DNA of 51,702 nucleotides from Xenococcaceae cyanobacterium MO_188.B29 (GCA_030065155.1 JASJDI010000004.1:1-51702), one strand, 5' to 3'; counted from the stretch's first letter, positions 25,126 to 33,285 are shown. The notes: generated by a model from the sequence alone, not told the origin. Program-made: numbers and translations.

Positions 25126-27828
25126 ATGAAAAGGTTATTTAATTTTATTCCCCGTATTTATCGTTATCTAATTAAAATTATTTTCTATACTTGTTTAGGC
25201 TTACTAATCACTTGGTGGCTTCCTGCCTTATCTGCACAAAAAACCAATGTTCCCCCCTCAGAATTAGCTCAACAAGGCAAAAATTTGTATGAAGAAGGAA
25301 AACTAAACCAAGCAGCCGAAATATGGAAACAAGCTGCTGCTGCTTATGCTGCTGCGGGCAATAGTCAAAGAAGTACCGAAAGTTTACTGAATACTGCCAC
25401 TGCCCAGCAAGGATTAGGATTGTATACCCAATCTTGTCAAACTATTCTGAAAGCTTTTGAGTTTAATCAGCATGACTGCGAACAACTAAGAGAAGAAGTT
25501 TTGCCGATAGAGCAAGAATTGGCAATATCCTCGTCTGGAGATACAGATACTCCAACAGAATTAGTTAATCTTTTTCAACCGATTCTCGATCGACCAGATT
25601 CTCTCAATAAAACTAGAGGTTTACTGCGTTTAGGAGATTATTTTAGTCACAGTGAATATCTGGAAATAGGTCAAGAATTACTTTCTCTTAGTCTGGATAC
25701 AGCCCAACAAATTAACTACCCTAGCCAGCAAACAGCAGCCCTACTCAGTTTAGGTAATACTGCTAGATCGATCGCCTTTCGGCAACAAAATCAATTTCCG
25801 CCTCAAACCATAGCCCTAAATGTAATTGCTAACCAAAATGCTTCAACTACCGCAGCCCTAGCTCCCTATCAACCCGCTATTAATTATTATCAACAAGTAG
25901 TAGATACATCCCCATCAGAATTAGATACTTTAAAAGCCGAGTTAAATCATCTCAGTCTTTTGCTAGATGCTTGGGAATTTTGGCAGCAAGCCACTACAGA
26001 ATTAACTACTAATAGAGATCAGATTGGGATTGCCGATGTTAATTTTCTGAATTTAATTAGAGATGGCGCAAAAAACTTACAATTGCAACTGACACAAGAG
26101 CTACAACCGCAAATAATTACTTTAAGCGACAAAATTCAAACTCAACTCAACGGCTTACCTCCCAGTCGGGCTGGAGTTTACACCAAAGTCAATTTTGCTG
26201 ATAGTTTAATTCGCCAAGGCAAGATTAATAGTAATACGGCTACTTATCTAGCTACTGCAATTAAGGAAGCTCGCCAAATTAATAATATTCCCGCAGAAGC
26301 AGAAGCTAATGGTTATTTAGGTTTACTTTACGAAAAACAACAAAAATATCCCGAAGCCAGAAGACTAACAGAGCAAGCTTTACAGTTAGCTCCAGCCATT
26401 GAATATCCTGAAGTTGCCTATCGTTGGAATAGACAACTAGGGAGAATTTTAGCTCAAAAAGGAGAAAGACAACAAGCGATCGCAGCTTATGATGCTTCTT
26501 TCAATACTATCAAAGCCCTCAGAAGTGATTTAGCAACAACTCCTGTAGAACCGATTTTCCGAGAATACGTTAGCTTACTTCTGCAATCTGATTCTGATAC
26601 TCAACAATTAAATAAAGCTCGTGATGTGCTTGAATCTTTACAAATTGCTGAAATAGATAACTTCTTTCGCGATCCTTGTTCTCCTGTAGCAGAAGAACCA
26701 GTAATTATTGATGAAGTAGATAAACAAGCAGCAGTTATCTATCCAATTATTTTAGGCGATCGATTGGAAGTAATTGCCACTATTCCTGGACAAGATTTAC
26801 ACCACTACTCAGCTAATATCTCTCAAGAAGAAGTCCAAGCTAGTATAAAACAATTGCGTCGTCAGACTTTTAGTAATCCTGGTTTTGCCGAGGAAGTGAT
26901 CGGAGCAAGGGGTAATCCAACACAGCAACAGAGATTACAACAGAATTTACAACAATCTCTAAATGAAAATATCCTACCCTTATCACAACAACTATACAAT
27001 TGGCTAATTGCACCCATCGCCCAAGATTTAAAAGAAAATCAAGTTAAAACCCTAGTTTTTGTCTTAGATGGGCCTTTACGTAATATACCCATGTCCTTAC
27101 TCCACGATGGAGAAAAATATCTCATCGAACAAGACTACAACGTAGCTCTTACTTCTGGTTTGCAGTTAACTTCCCCTCGTCCCCTCAGGCGAAAACCCCT
27201 CAAAGTTTTGGCAGCAGGAGTAACTAAAGAATTTCCTCGCTTTAACTTTCCTCCTATTCCCCAGGTAGAAGCGGAATTAAACCAAATTAAAGCAATATTT
27301 GGTGATTCAGAAATTTTACTCAATCAAGAGTTTACTCAAACTAAATTGCAAGAAAGACTCAGACAAGCTGATTTTCCTGTAGTGCATTTAGCAACTCATG
27401 GTCAATTTGGTTCTACCTCAGATCGCACTTTTATTGTTAGTGGCGATGAAGAAGGTAACGAAGTAATTAACGTCAATCAGTTAGACAATTTACTCCGAGT
27501 CCGGAGTCTCGGTAATACTCCTCCGATTGAATTACTAGTACTTAGTGCTTGTAATACAGCAGAAGGAGATAATCAGGCAATTTTAGGATTAGCTGGGGTA
27601 GCTGTAAGAGCAGGAGCGCGTAGTACTCTCGCTACTCTGTGGGCTGCTGATGACCGAGCTACGGCAGAGTTGATGGGTTATTTTTACCAAAATTTAGCTA
27701 AAGACAGCCAAATGAGTAAAGCTCAAGCTTTGAGAGAAGCTCAACTAACTTTACTACACACCTCCGAATCTCAATATCGCCATCCCTATTACTGGGCTCC
27801 TTTTGTTTTAGTTGGTAATTGGTTGTAA
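25126..27828 (+). CDS. Envelope-located TPR-CHAT caspase-like protein
   Basis: A 900-residue protein. An N-terminal hydrophobic segment (about 14-34, ending LPALSAQ) is a signal peptide or anchor, so the bulk is probably periplasmic. TPR repeats occupy roughly residues 45-490 (for example ARRLTEQALQLAPA and AIAAYDASFNTIKAL). The CHAT domain takes the last 320 residues and has the catalytic pair: His758 in HLATHGQF and Cys809 in LSACNTAEG, both intact. CHAT proteases cut specific partner proteins. Start 25126 begins the signal peptide; upstream in-frame codons cross the palindrome. It comes directly after tpsA-tpsB, an association seen in cyanobacteria, suggesting that it processes or gates the exoprotein (inference). 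Confidence 0.86.
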   Translation: MKRLFNFIPRIYRYLIKIIFYTCLGLLITWWLPALSAQKTNVPPSELAQQGKNLYEEGKLNQAAEIWKQAAAAYAAAGNSQRSTESLLNTATAQQGLGLYTQSCQTILKAFEFNQHDCEQLREEVLPIEQELAISSSGDTDTPTELVNLFQPILDRPDSLNKTRGLLRLGDYFSHSEYLEIGQELLSLSLDTAQQINYPSQQTAALLSLGNTARSIAFRQQNQFPPQTIALNVIANQNASTTAALAPYQPAINYYQQVVDTSPSELDTLKAELNHLSLLLDAWEFWQQATTELTTNRDQIGIADVNFLNLIRDGAKNLQLQLTQELQPQIITLSDKIQTQLNGLPPSRAGVYTKVNFADSLIRQGKINSNTATYLATAIKEARQINNIPAEAEANGYLGLLYEKQQKYPEARRLTEQALQLAPAIEYPEVAYRWNRQLGRILAQKGERQQAIAAYDASFNTIKALRSDLATTPVEPIFREYVSLLLQSDSDTQQLNKARDVLESLQIAEIDNFFRDPCSPVAEEPVIIDEVDKQAAVIYPIILGDRLEVIATIPGQDLHHYSANISQEEVQASIKQLRRQTFSNPGFAEEVIGARGNPTQQQRLQQNLQQSLNENILPLSQQLYNWLIAPIAQDLKENQVKTLVFVLDGPLRNIPMSLLHDGEKYLIEQDYNVALTSGLQLTSPRPLRRKPLKVLAAGVTKEFPRFNFPPIPQVEAELNQIKAIFGDSEILLNQEFTQTKLQERLRQADFPVVHLATHGQFGSTSDRTFIVSGDEEGNEVINVNQLDNLLRVRSLGNTPPIELLVLSACNTAEGDNQAILGLAGVAVRAGARSTLATLWAADDRATAELMGYFYQNLAKDSQMSKAQALREAQLTLLHTSESQYRHPYYWAPFVLVGNWL

Positions 27829-27860
27829 TGTAGTTTTCTACCTTTACAAGTAATTAAATA

Positions 27861-28058
27861 GGGCTTGCTGAAAAACTCTAATTTGGAGATGTATCCCTCA
27901 AATAGCTTTTAGCTCTTAGCTTTTTTTTAAATCAGATTATTGATAATGCTAAGTGCAAGAAATTTACTTATATTCATTAAAAAATCTGGCACTTATCCTC
28001 GTCAAAAAATACTCAAAACCCTTATAAATAAAGAAGTTCTGACTTATTCAGCAAGCCC
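27861..28058. mobile_element. MITE with terminal repeats and target duplication
   Basis: The ends are GGGCTTGCTGAA (27861-27872) and TTCAGCAAGCCC (28047-28058), exact inverted repeats of 12 bases. Both sides are flanked by TAAATA, a perfect six-base direct duplication. The 198-base inside has no transposase frame. Such ends are like those of DDE-transposase insertion sequences in cyanobacteria, so the element probably moves with an enzyme supplied elsewhere in the genome. Confidence 0.8.
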
Positions 28059-28063
28059 TAAAT

Positions 28064-28094
28064 ACAAAAAAAGTGGGGCAATTAATTACCCCAC
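28064..28094 (-). terminator. Intrinsic terminator
   Basis: Read on the minus strand, GTGGGG (28094-28089) and CCCCAC (28078-28073) form a stem with an AT loop, followed by seven T (28072-28066). It lies 28 bases after the stop of the small secreted protein gene and probably ends the transcript that includes the ABC-2 permease gene. Confidence 0.85.
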
Positions 28095-28122
28095 ATCGAT
28101 CGATTAATTTAATTTTGCTTGA

Positions 28123-28476
28123 TTAGTTTTCTGGAGTAGATTCTCCTGAAGAAGGTGCTGATTGTTGTTGCAGTAATCTTTCTTGCTGTAGGCGTTTAAA
28201 CTCCGAAGCAGAATCCTTGAGGGTTGCCTCAGAGTCAGTGCTAAATTGTTCTAAACTGCGACCATTACTGAGATTAGCGCGATGAATAATGTCTATAGGA
28301 TTAAACCCATTAGATCCTCCACCTAAGAGAGGATCTTGTTCATTGGATTGAAAACCATCGTCTTGTGGTGCTCTATACTGAGCAGAAGCAATTGTTGACC
28401 AACCAGCAATAACACAGAGAGAAACTCCCATGCTCAGAGTTAAGCTCAATTGCCATAGTGATTTTTTAATGGACAT
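28123..28476 (-). CDS. Small secreted protein of unknown function
   Basis: A 117-residue protein with a clear signal peptide (MSIKKSLWQLSLTLSMGVSL to about ASAQ, residue 33). The mature part is hydrophilic: a Gly-rich patch (LLGGGSNGFNPIDIIHRA), then a predicted helix rich in Glu and Gln (EFKRLQQERLLQQQ). I recognise no family with confidence. I use ATG 28476; a TTG at 28494 is in frame but adds nothing typical. It lies 36 bases after the ABC-2 permease gene on the same strand and before a strong terminator, so it is probably the last gene of that operon. Confidence 0.7.
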   Translation of the reverse strand: MSIKKSLWQLSLTLSMGVSLCVIAGWSTIASAQYRAPQDDGFQSNEQDPLLGGGSNGFNPIDIIHRANLSNGRSLEQFSTDSEATLKDSASEFKRLQQERLLQQQSAPSSGESTPEN

Positions 28477-28512
28477 AGACTTTACCGATAACAAGGTGAA
28501 TAATTGACATTT

Positions 28513-29406
28513 CTAAGCGAAACGACGACGTAATAGGGGTTGAATAGCAAATAAAATTAAGGCATCAAAAGCCAACAATACTAAGATAACACCAGCAAAA
28601 CTAACATCAATCCAGGGCGTGTGCATAACAATACTACCCAATGTCCAATCACTATGAAGATATAGATAGCGAATTGGTTCGATCGCATAAGTAAGAGGGT
28701 TTAAACTAGCAATTACTTGTAGCCAACCTGCCATAAAATCTAGAGGTGCTAAAGCAGTACTAGCAAAGAGAAGAGGTAGATTAGTGACAAAAATTACGGC
28801 AAGTAGTTCGATGTGTCCAGAGAGAGCAAAAGCTAACCCAAGACTTAAGGCTGTTACTCCTAAAACAATTAATAATACAATAAAGGCGATCGCACTCAAA
28901 CCAGCAATACCTGGTAAACCAGCATCTAAAAAGGCACTAGCTCCTACAATTACTGCGGTTTGCACAAAGGCTAAGGCAATTATATATATTGTCGAAGCTG
29001 CCACGATTGAATAGCGAGAAGCTAAAGGAGCAACTAATAAACGATTGAGAAAACCAAATTCTCGATCGAACATTACTGGTAGTCCAGCATTGAGCGCACC
29101 AGAAAATGCGGTAAAAACGATTATACCTGGAGCAAGAAACTTAGCATAACTAAGATCGTTACCAAATAAACCTTGGGGAGCTTTACTAAATAATGCTCCA
29201 AATAAAATTAACCACATAAAGGGTTGAACTACTCCCGCCATTAAGGAAGAAGGACGGCGTTGTAGTTGTATAAATAGACGTTTGGTTAGAGCTAAAGTTT
29301 CCTGAATAAAATTGCCCAAAAAGTTACTATTATCAATTTTGGTATTTGTCTCAGGATTAGGTGCTAAAGTCGCTTGAATTTTTGAGGGGGTGGTTAGTTG
29401 AGTCAT
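28513..29406 (-). CDS. ABC-2 type exporter permease (DrrB-like)
   Basis: A 297-residue membrane permease with a cytosolic N-terminal stretch (about 1-45) and six predicted helices. The segments RRPSSLMAGVVQPFMWLILFGALF, with the first helix, and MFDREFGFLNRLLVAPL, in the first cytosolic loop, are typical of the ABC-2/DrrB family. It works with an ATPase to export lipids, glycolipids, drugs or pigments. The ATPase gene lies upstream on the same strand, with 220 bases of repeat-rich DNA between them. Substrate unknown. Confidence 0.88.
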   Translation of the reverse strand: MTQLTTPSKIQATLAPNPETNTKIDNSNFLGNFIQETLALTKRLFIQLQRRPSSLMAGVVQPFMWLILFGALFSKAPQGLFGNDLSYAKFLAPGIIVFTAFSGALNAGLPVMFDREFGFLNRLLVAPLASRYSIVAASTIYIIALAFVQTAVIVGASAFLDAGLPGIAGLSAIAFIVLLIVLGVTALSLGLAFALSGHIELLAVIFVTNLPLLFASTALAPLDFMAGWLQVIASLNPLTYAIEPIRYLYLHSDWTLGSIVMHTPWIDVSFAGVILVLLAFDALILFAIQPLLRRRFA

Positions 29407-29429
29407 AGAATTTGTTTAAATTAACTGAG

Positions 29430-29553
29430 TAGTAGTCTGTCAACACCTCGATTGGATATGGCGAGGAGACCTCGCCATCCCTCTCGGTCAATTTTGAATT
29501 GATGGGTTGAGGCAAGCAGGGGGAGCGGAGGAAGTAGGGGAAGCAGGGGGAGA
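29430..29553. repeat. Dispersed repeat copy 2 plus polypurine tract
   Basis: In inverted orientation to the copy at 2271-2395 this spacer has GTCAACACCTCGA, a core hairpin TGGCGAGG/CCTCGCCA, and TCCCTCTCGGTCAA. Next comes a 30-base word (29487-29516, beginning GTCAATTTTGAATTG) that recurs at 34348-34377 with a single change. A G-rich purine run follows to about 29553. It splits the ATPase and permease genes of the exporter. Confidence 0.65.
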
Positions 29554-29626
29554 TATCGATCGAGATTTATCCCTCAAATCAATTTTGACAAAGCAGTAGA
29601 AGGTAGAAATTAGCTATTAACAAAAC

Positions 29627-30646
29627 CTACTTCATTTGTTGTTTTTTCTCTTTTTTCAAATCTCTAGTGCTGGCAGCAGCTAATTCTGCATCCAACAGAG
29701 TTTTGCCTGTAGCTGCAAGATAGACATCGTCTAGACTAGGACGAGATTGAGCTAGGCTAAAAATAGGTAAGCCTGCTTCGGTGAGAGATTGTTCGATTTT
29801 GCTTAAACAGTTACCGCCTGCTTGCACAATCAGATTGAGAGAGTTATTTTGAGCAGTATTGATAATTATTTCTTCTACGAACGGTAAAGAAGATAACAAG
29901 TGTTGTGCTTTATCTGCTTCTTCTGATGAAGCAAATTCCCGAATGCGGAGAGTAACGCGATCGCCTCCTATTTTATCCTTTAATTGGGAGGGTGTACCTT
30001 CAGCAATAACTAATCCTTGATCGATAATAGCTAAGCTATCTGCTAAAGCATCAATTTCTTCTAGATAATGACTAGTAATTAGTACTGTTGTTCCTGCTGC
30101 TCTTAATTCTCGTAGAAAATCCCACACAATACGACGGCTTTCAATATCTAAACCGACGGTGGGTTCATCTAAAACTAGGACTTCTGGTTGATGTAATAAT
30201 CCAGCAGCCAAGTCAAATCGCTTACGAATACCACCAGAATAAGTACCAGCCTGTTTATTGGCATAATCTTGTAAGCCTAAAACTTCTAGCAATTGCTCAA
30301 TTCTCTGTTTGGCTGCTGCTTTGGGTAGATGATACAGTGCAGCTTGGAGTTGGAGTAATTCTTTCCCCGTTAATATTTTATCGATCGCGACTTCTTGAGC
30401 TACATAGCCCAATCTTTGTCTAGCAGCTTTAGGACTATCAATTACAGAAATACCACCCACTTCTACTTTGCCGTCATCTGGTTTAGCTAGAGTACACAAA
30501 CAACGTATAGTAGTGGTTTTTCCTGCACCATTAGGCCCTAGTAAACCAAAAATTTCTCCTTGTTTAACAGTGAAGGAAATATCTTTTACTGCTGGAGTAT
30601 CTCCATAGCTTTTTTTTAGATTTTTGATTAAAACGGCATCAGCCAT
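29627..30646 (-). CDS. ABC exporter ATPase (DrrA-like)
   Basis: A 339-residue ATPase of the daunorubicin-resistance/ABC-2 group. Walker A is GPNGAGKTT, the signature is TYSGGIRKR (a common DrrA variant), Walker B is VLVLDEP, and the switch His is in LITSHYLEE. The C-terminal part (about 225-320) is the family's accessory domain, containing LAQSRPSLDDVYLAATGK. It pairs with the ABC-2 permease just downstream. The Lys-rich tail (KKEKKQQMK) is unusual but harmless. Confidence 0.92.
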   Translation of the reverse strand: MADAVLIKNLKKSYGDTPAVKDISFTVKQGEIFGLLGPNGAGKTTTIRCLCTLAKPDDGKVEVGGISVIDSPKAARQRLGYVAQEVAIDKILTGKELLQLQAALYHLPKAAAKQRIEQLLEVLGLQDYANKQAGTYSGGIRKRFDLAAGLLHQPEVLVLDEPTVGLDIESRRIVWDFLRELRAAGTTVLITSHYLEEIDALADSLAIIDQGLVIAEGTPSQLKDKIGGDRVTLRIREFASSEEADKAQHLLSSLPFVEEIIINTAQNNSLNLIVQAGGNCLSKIEQSLTEAGLPIFSLAQSRPSLDDVYLAATGKTLLDAELAAASTRDLKKEKKQQMK

Positions 30647-30927
30647 AAGGATTCTTATACCTGAGATAAATAAATGAACTAGATGAAAAACAAAACTTAT
30701 ATTTCATTTATCTATTGTAATTAATCTACAGGTTAGGAAGATTTTAATAACCAATATTGTTAAGATTTGCCGTAGGCAATCTGCTACGTGGGGTAATATT
30801 CTCAAGAATGTAAGGTGGGCAAAATTATTTTTTAAGTATGTTATGAAATTGAAAGCGAGGTTTGCCTACCCTACTTTTGTTGGTACTCTTGAATTCTGTA
30901 CAGAGAATGACCATGTGCCTGTACTGT
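30647..30927. other. Spacer with MITE-like copy
   Basis: No gene was found here apart from the palindromic element at 30810-30874. The rest is AT-rich leader of the exporter operon, which reads to the left. Confidence 0.4.
30810..30874. repeat. MITE-like palindromic element, copy 2
   Basis: GTAAGGTGGGCA (30810-30821) faces TGCCTACCCTAC (30863-30874), imperfect inverted ends. It shares ends and the inner word TTTTTAAGTAT with the copy at 12273-12340. Confidence 0.7.
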
Positions 30928-31104
30928 TTAAACTTGTTTTTGCAAACGACGTTTACGTGCATAAAGTTGGATGATAATTGCAAAAGCTAAGATCGCAATA
31001 CCTGTTCCAAAAACTATGATATTGATTGGTAAGTTATTTTTAAAGATTGCCAATAGTATTACTAAACCCAGCAAGATTGTGGGGATCTCATTGATGCGTC
31101 TCAT
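30928..31104 (-). CDS. Small two-helix membrane protein
   Basis: A 58-residue frame from ATG 31104. It has two hydrophobic segments, PTILLGLVILLAIF (about 8-21) and INIIVFGTGIAILAFAII (about 28-45), joined by a short KNNLP turn, and ends in a strongly basic tail YARKRRLQKQ. This positive-inside pattern and tidy topology argue for a real small membrane protein. There is no obvious Shine-Dalgarno sequence and I know no family name. It lies between the exporter operon and the Uma2 gene on the same strand. Confidence 0.5.
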   Translation of the reverse strand: MRRINEIPTILLGLVILLAIFKNNLPINIIVFGTGIAILAFAIIIQLYARKRRLQKQV

Positions 31105-31166
31105 TTGTAAACTATTGATCGAACAAGTGCCTTTCTCTAACTGAAGAATTAAAGGTGGGTCTATTA

Positions 31167-31652
31167 TTATGTCTTTCTAGTAACTTGTTGGGGAAACCGT
31201 GGTACTAATAGAGACTGTGATAATTCACCTTGCTGATTATAAAATTTGATATTTCCTTCGGAGTCACACAGCCATACTTCTTCTGCTTGTGCTTCTAGAT
31301 ATAAATCTTTTTTTTCTTCCATTTCCTTGAGGGTATTACTAGCAGAAATAATTTCTATACAAATTTCTGGGGCAATAGAAGCTGCAAACTCTTCTTCAAT
31401 CTCATTGAACCTTGCTTCTGAACACCAAACAACATCAGCAACCTTAACGTTATCACTGGTTTGAATGGCACACTCAGGAAAAGCAAAACCTCGATCGACA
31501 ATCAAAGAGTTAAGTAATTCAACAATTAATCCTTGATATAATGAGTGCTTAATTTTAGCGGGACTCATCACAATTTGTCCCCATTTATTAAGTTCAATTT
31601 TAAAGGGTAAATCTCGTAAATATTTACTTTCACAAACTTCTTGCCATTTCAT
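31167..31652 (-). CDS. Uma2 family (DUF820) putative nuclease
   Basis: A 161-residue protein of the PD-(D/E)XK-like Uma2 family, which is strongly multiplied in cyanobacteria and of largely unknown biological role. The core elements are visible: VADVVW (the Asp), PEICIEIISASNT (the Glu) and KKDLYLEAQAEEVWL (Lys and the end of the fold). I begin at ATG 31652 (MKWQEVCES); seven codons upstream are in frame but begin near a HIP1 site. Length is slightly short for the family. No toxin or antitoxin partner is adjacent. Confidence 0.85.
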   Translation of the reverse strand: MKWQEVCESKYLRDLPFKIELNKWGQIVMSPAKIKHSLYQGLIVELLNSLIVDRGFAFPECAIQTSDNVKVADVVWCSEARFNEIEEEFAASIAPEICIEIISASNTLKEMEEKKDLYLEAQAEEVWLCDSEGNIKFYNQQGELSQSLLVPRFPQQVTRKT

Positions 31653-31708
31653 GATTTTAGAGCGATCGCGCAAATACTGCTAAATCTCATTATTGCTCAT
31701 CTCACTAA

Positions 31709-32113
31709 CTAACAGACTGGCTGATACATCTTTGCTAAACCATGAGGCTTTTGAAAATACTTTCCGCTACGAAGAGGACGATAGGTTTCATTATATAAAG
31801 ATAAAGCTTGGGGATAAGCCGAAAGAAAACCCATCATCTCTTTCATCATCTGACGATGTTCTGGACTATGAAAAAAACTCATTAGGCTAGCTTCATCTTG
31901 CCAATAACTAACGATTACTACTTCTTGAAGACTACACTTTCCTACTTTAACTTCCTGACATCCTGCTGCTGCTGCTAGACAAGCTTATCTAATTGAAAAC
32001 CTCTGTTTCCATAACCACAAACACCCCAGTAAATTTTCTGCTTTAATACCATTAACAAATACAACGGCTTCGGGGCTTTCTGGTAAATCGATCTGATAAG
32101 ATGCCTGTTTCAT
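31709..32113 (-). pseudogene. Antibiotic-biosynthesis-monooxygenase-like gene with one nonsense codon
   Basis: From ATG 32113 the minus strand reads MKQASYQIDLPESPEAVVFV and onwards for 42 codons, meets TAA at 31985-31987, then continues in the same frame (ACLAAAAGCQEVKVG, VVIVSYWQDEASLMSFF, HSPEHRQMM) to a normal stop at 31709. The whole reads as one ABM-fold protein of 134 codons with a single stop, probably CAA to TAA. No frameshift is needed. It is a recent pseudogene, unless the stop is read through or is a sequencing error. It is divergent from the TetR gene, with two operator-like palindromes just upstream. Confidence 0.7.
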
Positions 32114-32139
32114 GACCTTCAATTTACACGCTGGTATAT

Positions 32140-32187
32140 GTTGCTATTGTCAACATTCATCTTAGCAAACAAGTTGATACTGTCAAC
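32140..32187. promoter_or_regulatory. Two tandem operator-like palindromes
   Basis: GTTGCTATTGTCAAC (32140-32154) and GTTGATACTGTCAAC (32173-32187) share the arrangement GTTG-n7-CAAC, and their starts are exactly 33 bases apart, about three helical turns. The first extends to arms ATGTTG/CAACAT. They lie 27 bases upstream of the monooxygenase pseudogene start and 170 upstream of the TetR gene. They are good candidates for sites of that TetR protein. Confidence 0.6.
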
Positions 32188-32356
32188 ATCTCAGTAGAGA
32201 TGGGATAATAAACCTCTTGTATAAATAAATTCAAGGGAAGGGTAAGACAGGGGAGAGTGGGGAGACAAGGAAGAGTTGGGAGAGAATTTCTTCCTTTTCC
32301 TCTTGGTCTTTCCTAATCGTTTAATTAAGACTTTTGCCCATAGATCTAATAAATAA

Positions 32357-32971
32357 ATGATGAAAGCCAAAGACTCCTATCATCATGGCGATTTACGTCA
32401 TGGGATTATTGAAGAAGCGAAAATCTGGATCGAAACCAAAGACATCAGCAGTTTATCTTTACGGGGAATTGCTCGTCGTCTGGGAGTATCTCACAATGCC
32501 CCCTATCGTCACTTTGCTGATAAAGAAAGCTTACTAGCTGCGATCGCCGAAATGGGTTTTATCAAGCTAAGACAATGGTTGCAACAAGTTTTAGAAGATA
32601 ATACTCTAACTCCAGAAGAAGGAATTAAAGCTCTAGGAGTAAAATATATTGAATATGCAATATCTAATCCTGCTTATTACCGTGTTATGTATAGCGCGTA
32701 CCTCTCTGATTATAAAAAATATCCTAGTTTAGAGAAAGCAGCAGAAGAATCATTTACTATTTTGATAGAGACAATTGCCCAAGGACAACAAGCAGAAGTA
32801 ATTCGCTCAGGAGATACAAGAGAACTCGCTTATGTTTGTTGGTCGTTAGTGCATGGAGTATCGATGTTATATCTCGATCGACAACTGCGATCATCTGAAA
32901 TGAAATCTATAGAGAAACTAGCCAAATTAGCTACGGCAATGATGATAGAAGGATTAGCAGTTAAAAAATAA
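32357..32971 (+). CDS. TetR family transcriptional regulator
   Basis: A 204-residue regulator. The N-terminal TetR DNA-binding domain (about 10-60) includes LSLRGIARRLGVSHNAPYRHFADKESLL. The C-terminal ligand domain has a YYRVMYSAYL segment and CWSLVHGVSMLYLD, of the WHG type. Usual length. ATG 32357 and the next ATG are both possible starts. It is divergent from the broken monooxygenase gene, and two paired palindromes lie between them, so it most likely represses that gene and perhaps itself. Ligand unknown. Confidence 0.9.
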   Translation: MMKAKDSYHHGDLRHGIIEEAKIWIETKDISSLSLRGIARRLGVSHNAPYRHFADKESLLAAIAEMGFIKLRQWLQQVLEDNTLTPEEGIKALGVKYIEYAISNPAYYRVMYSAYLSDYKKYPSLEKAAEESFTILIETIAQGQQAEVIRSGDTRELAYVCWSLVHGVSMLYLDRQLRSSEMKSIEKLAKLATAMMIEGLAVKK

Positions 32972-33050
32972 CTTTAAAAGTCATTACCGTATATTTTCTA
33001 TGAGTGAGCTACAATAGAAATAATAAATAGTTCACAAAAGGAAATAAATC

Positions 33051-33263
33051 TTGGCAGAAAGACTAAAAAGATGGGAATCCCCTCGCCGTCGAGGACGAAA
33101 CGATAAAGGAAAAGGTGGCTCTGCTAGGGCAAGACAACTAAGAAAACAACAAAAAATGCTGCGTAAGAAGCTCAAAGGAAATCCAGAAGCTAAACCACAA
33201 GATAAATCACAGAGGAGGGAGAAATCTCTCCTCCTTTTTTTTGCTTTGTCTAAGGTATCTTAG
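33051..33263 (+). CDS. Small basic protein, 3' end inside a terminator
   Basis: A 70-residue, very Arg/Lys-rich protein. It opens at TTG 33051, eight bases after AAGGAAAT. The first 45 residues (RWESPRRRGRNDKGKGG, ARARQLRKQQKMLRKKLKG) look like a nucleic-acid-binding small protein; I cannot name a family. The last 18 codons run through a hairpin with eight T (33213-33242), so the tail (LLLFFALSK) is probably not native. A one-base shift near 33200 would end the frame at TAA 33203. A lost stop or a frameshift may therefore be present. Confidence 0.55.
   Translation: MAERLKRWESPRRRGRNDKGKGGSARARQLRKQQKMLRKKLKGNPEAKPQDKSQRREKSLLLFFALSKVS
33213..33242 (+). terminator. Intrinsic terminator overlapping a reading frame
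   Basis: GGAGG and GAGA on the left pair with TCTC and CCTCC on the right, with one bulged base, and are followed by eight T. It is a textbook terminator, except that the open frame of the small basic protein does not stop until 33263. Confidence 0.8.
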
Positions 33264-33285
33264 GATTTTATAGGTACTTATAGTG

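Noticed and set aside
31693-31890. A plus-strand frame over the monooxygenase pseudogene
   Set aside because: It is antisense to the recognisable ABM-like sequence and has no features of its own.
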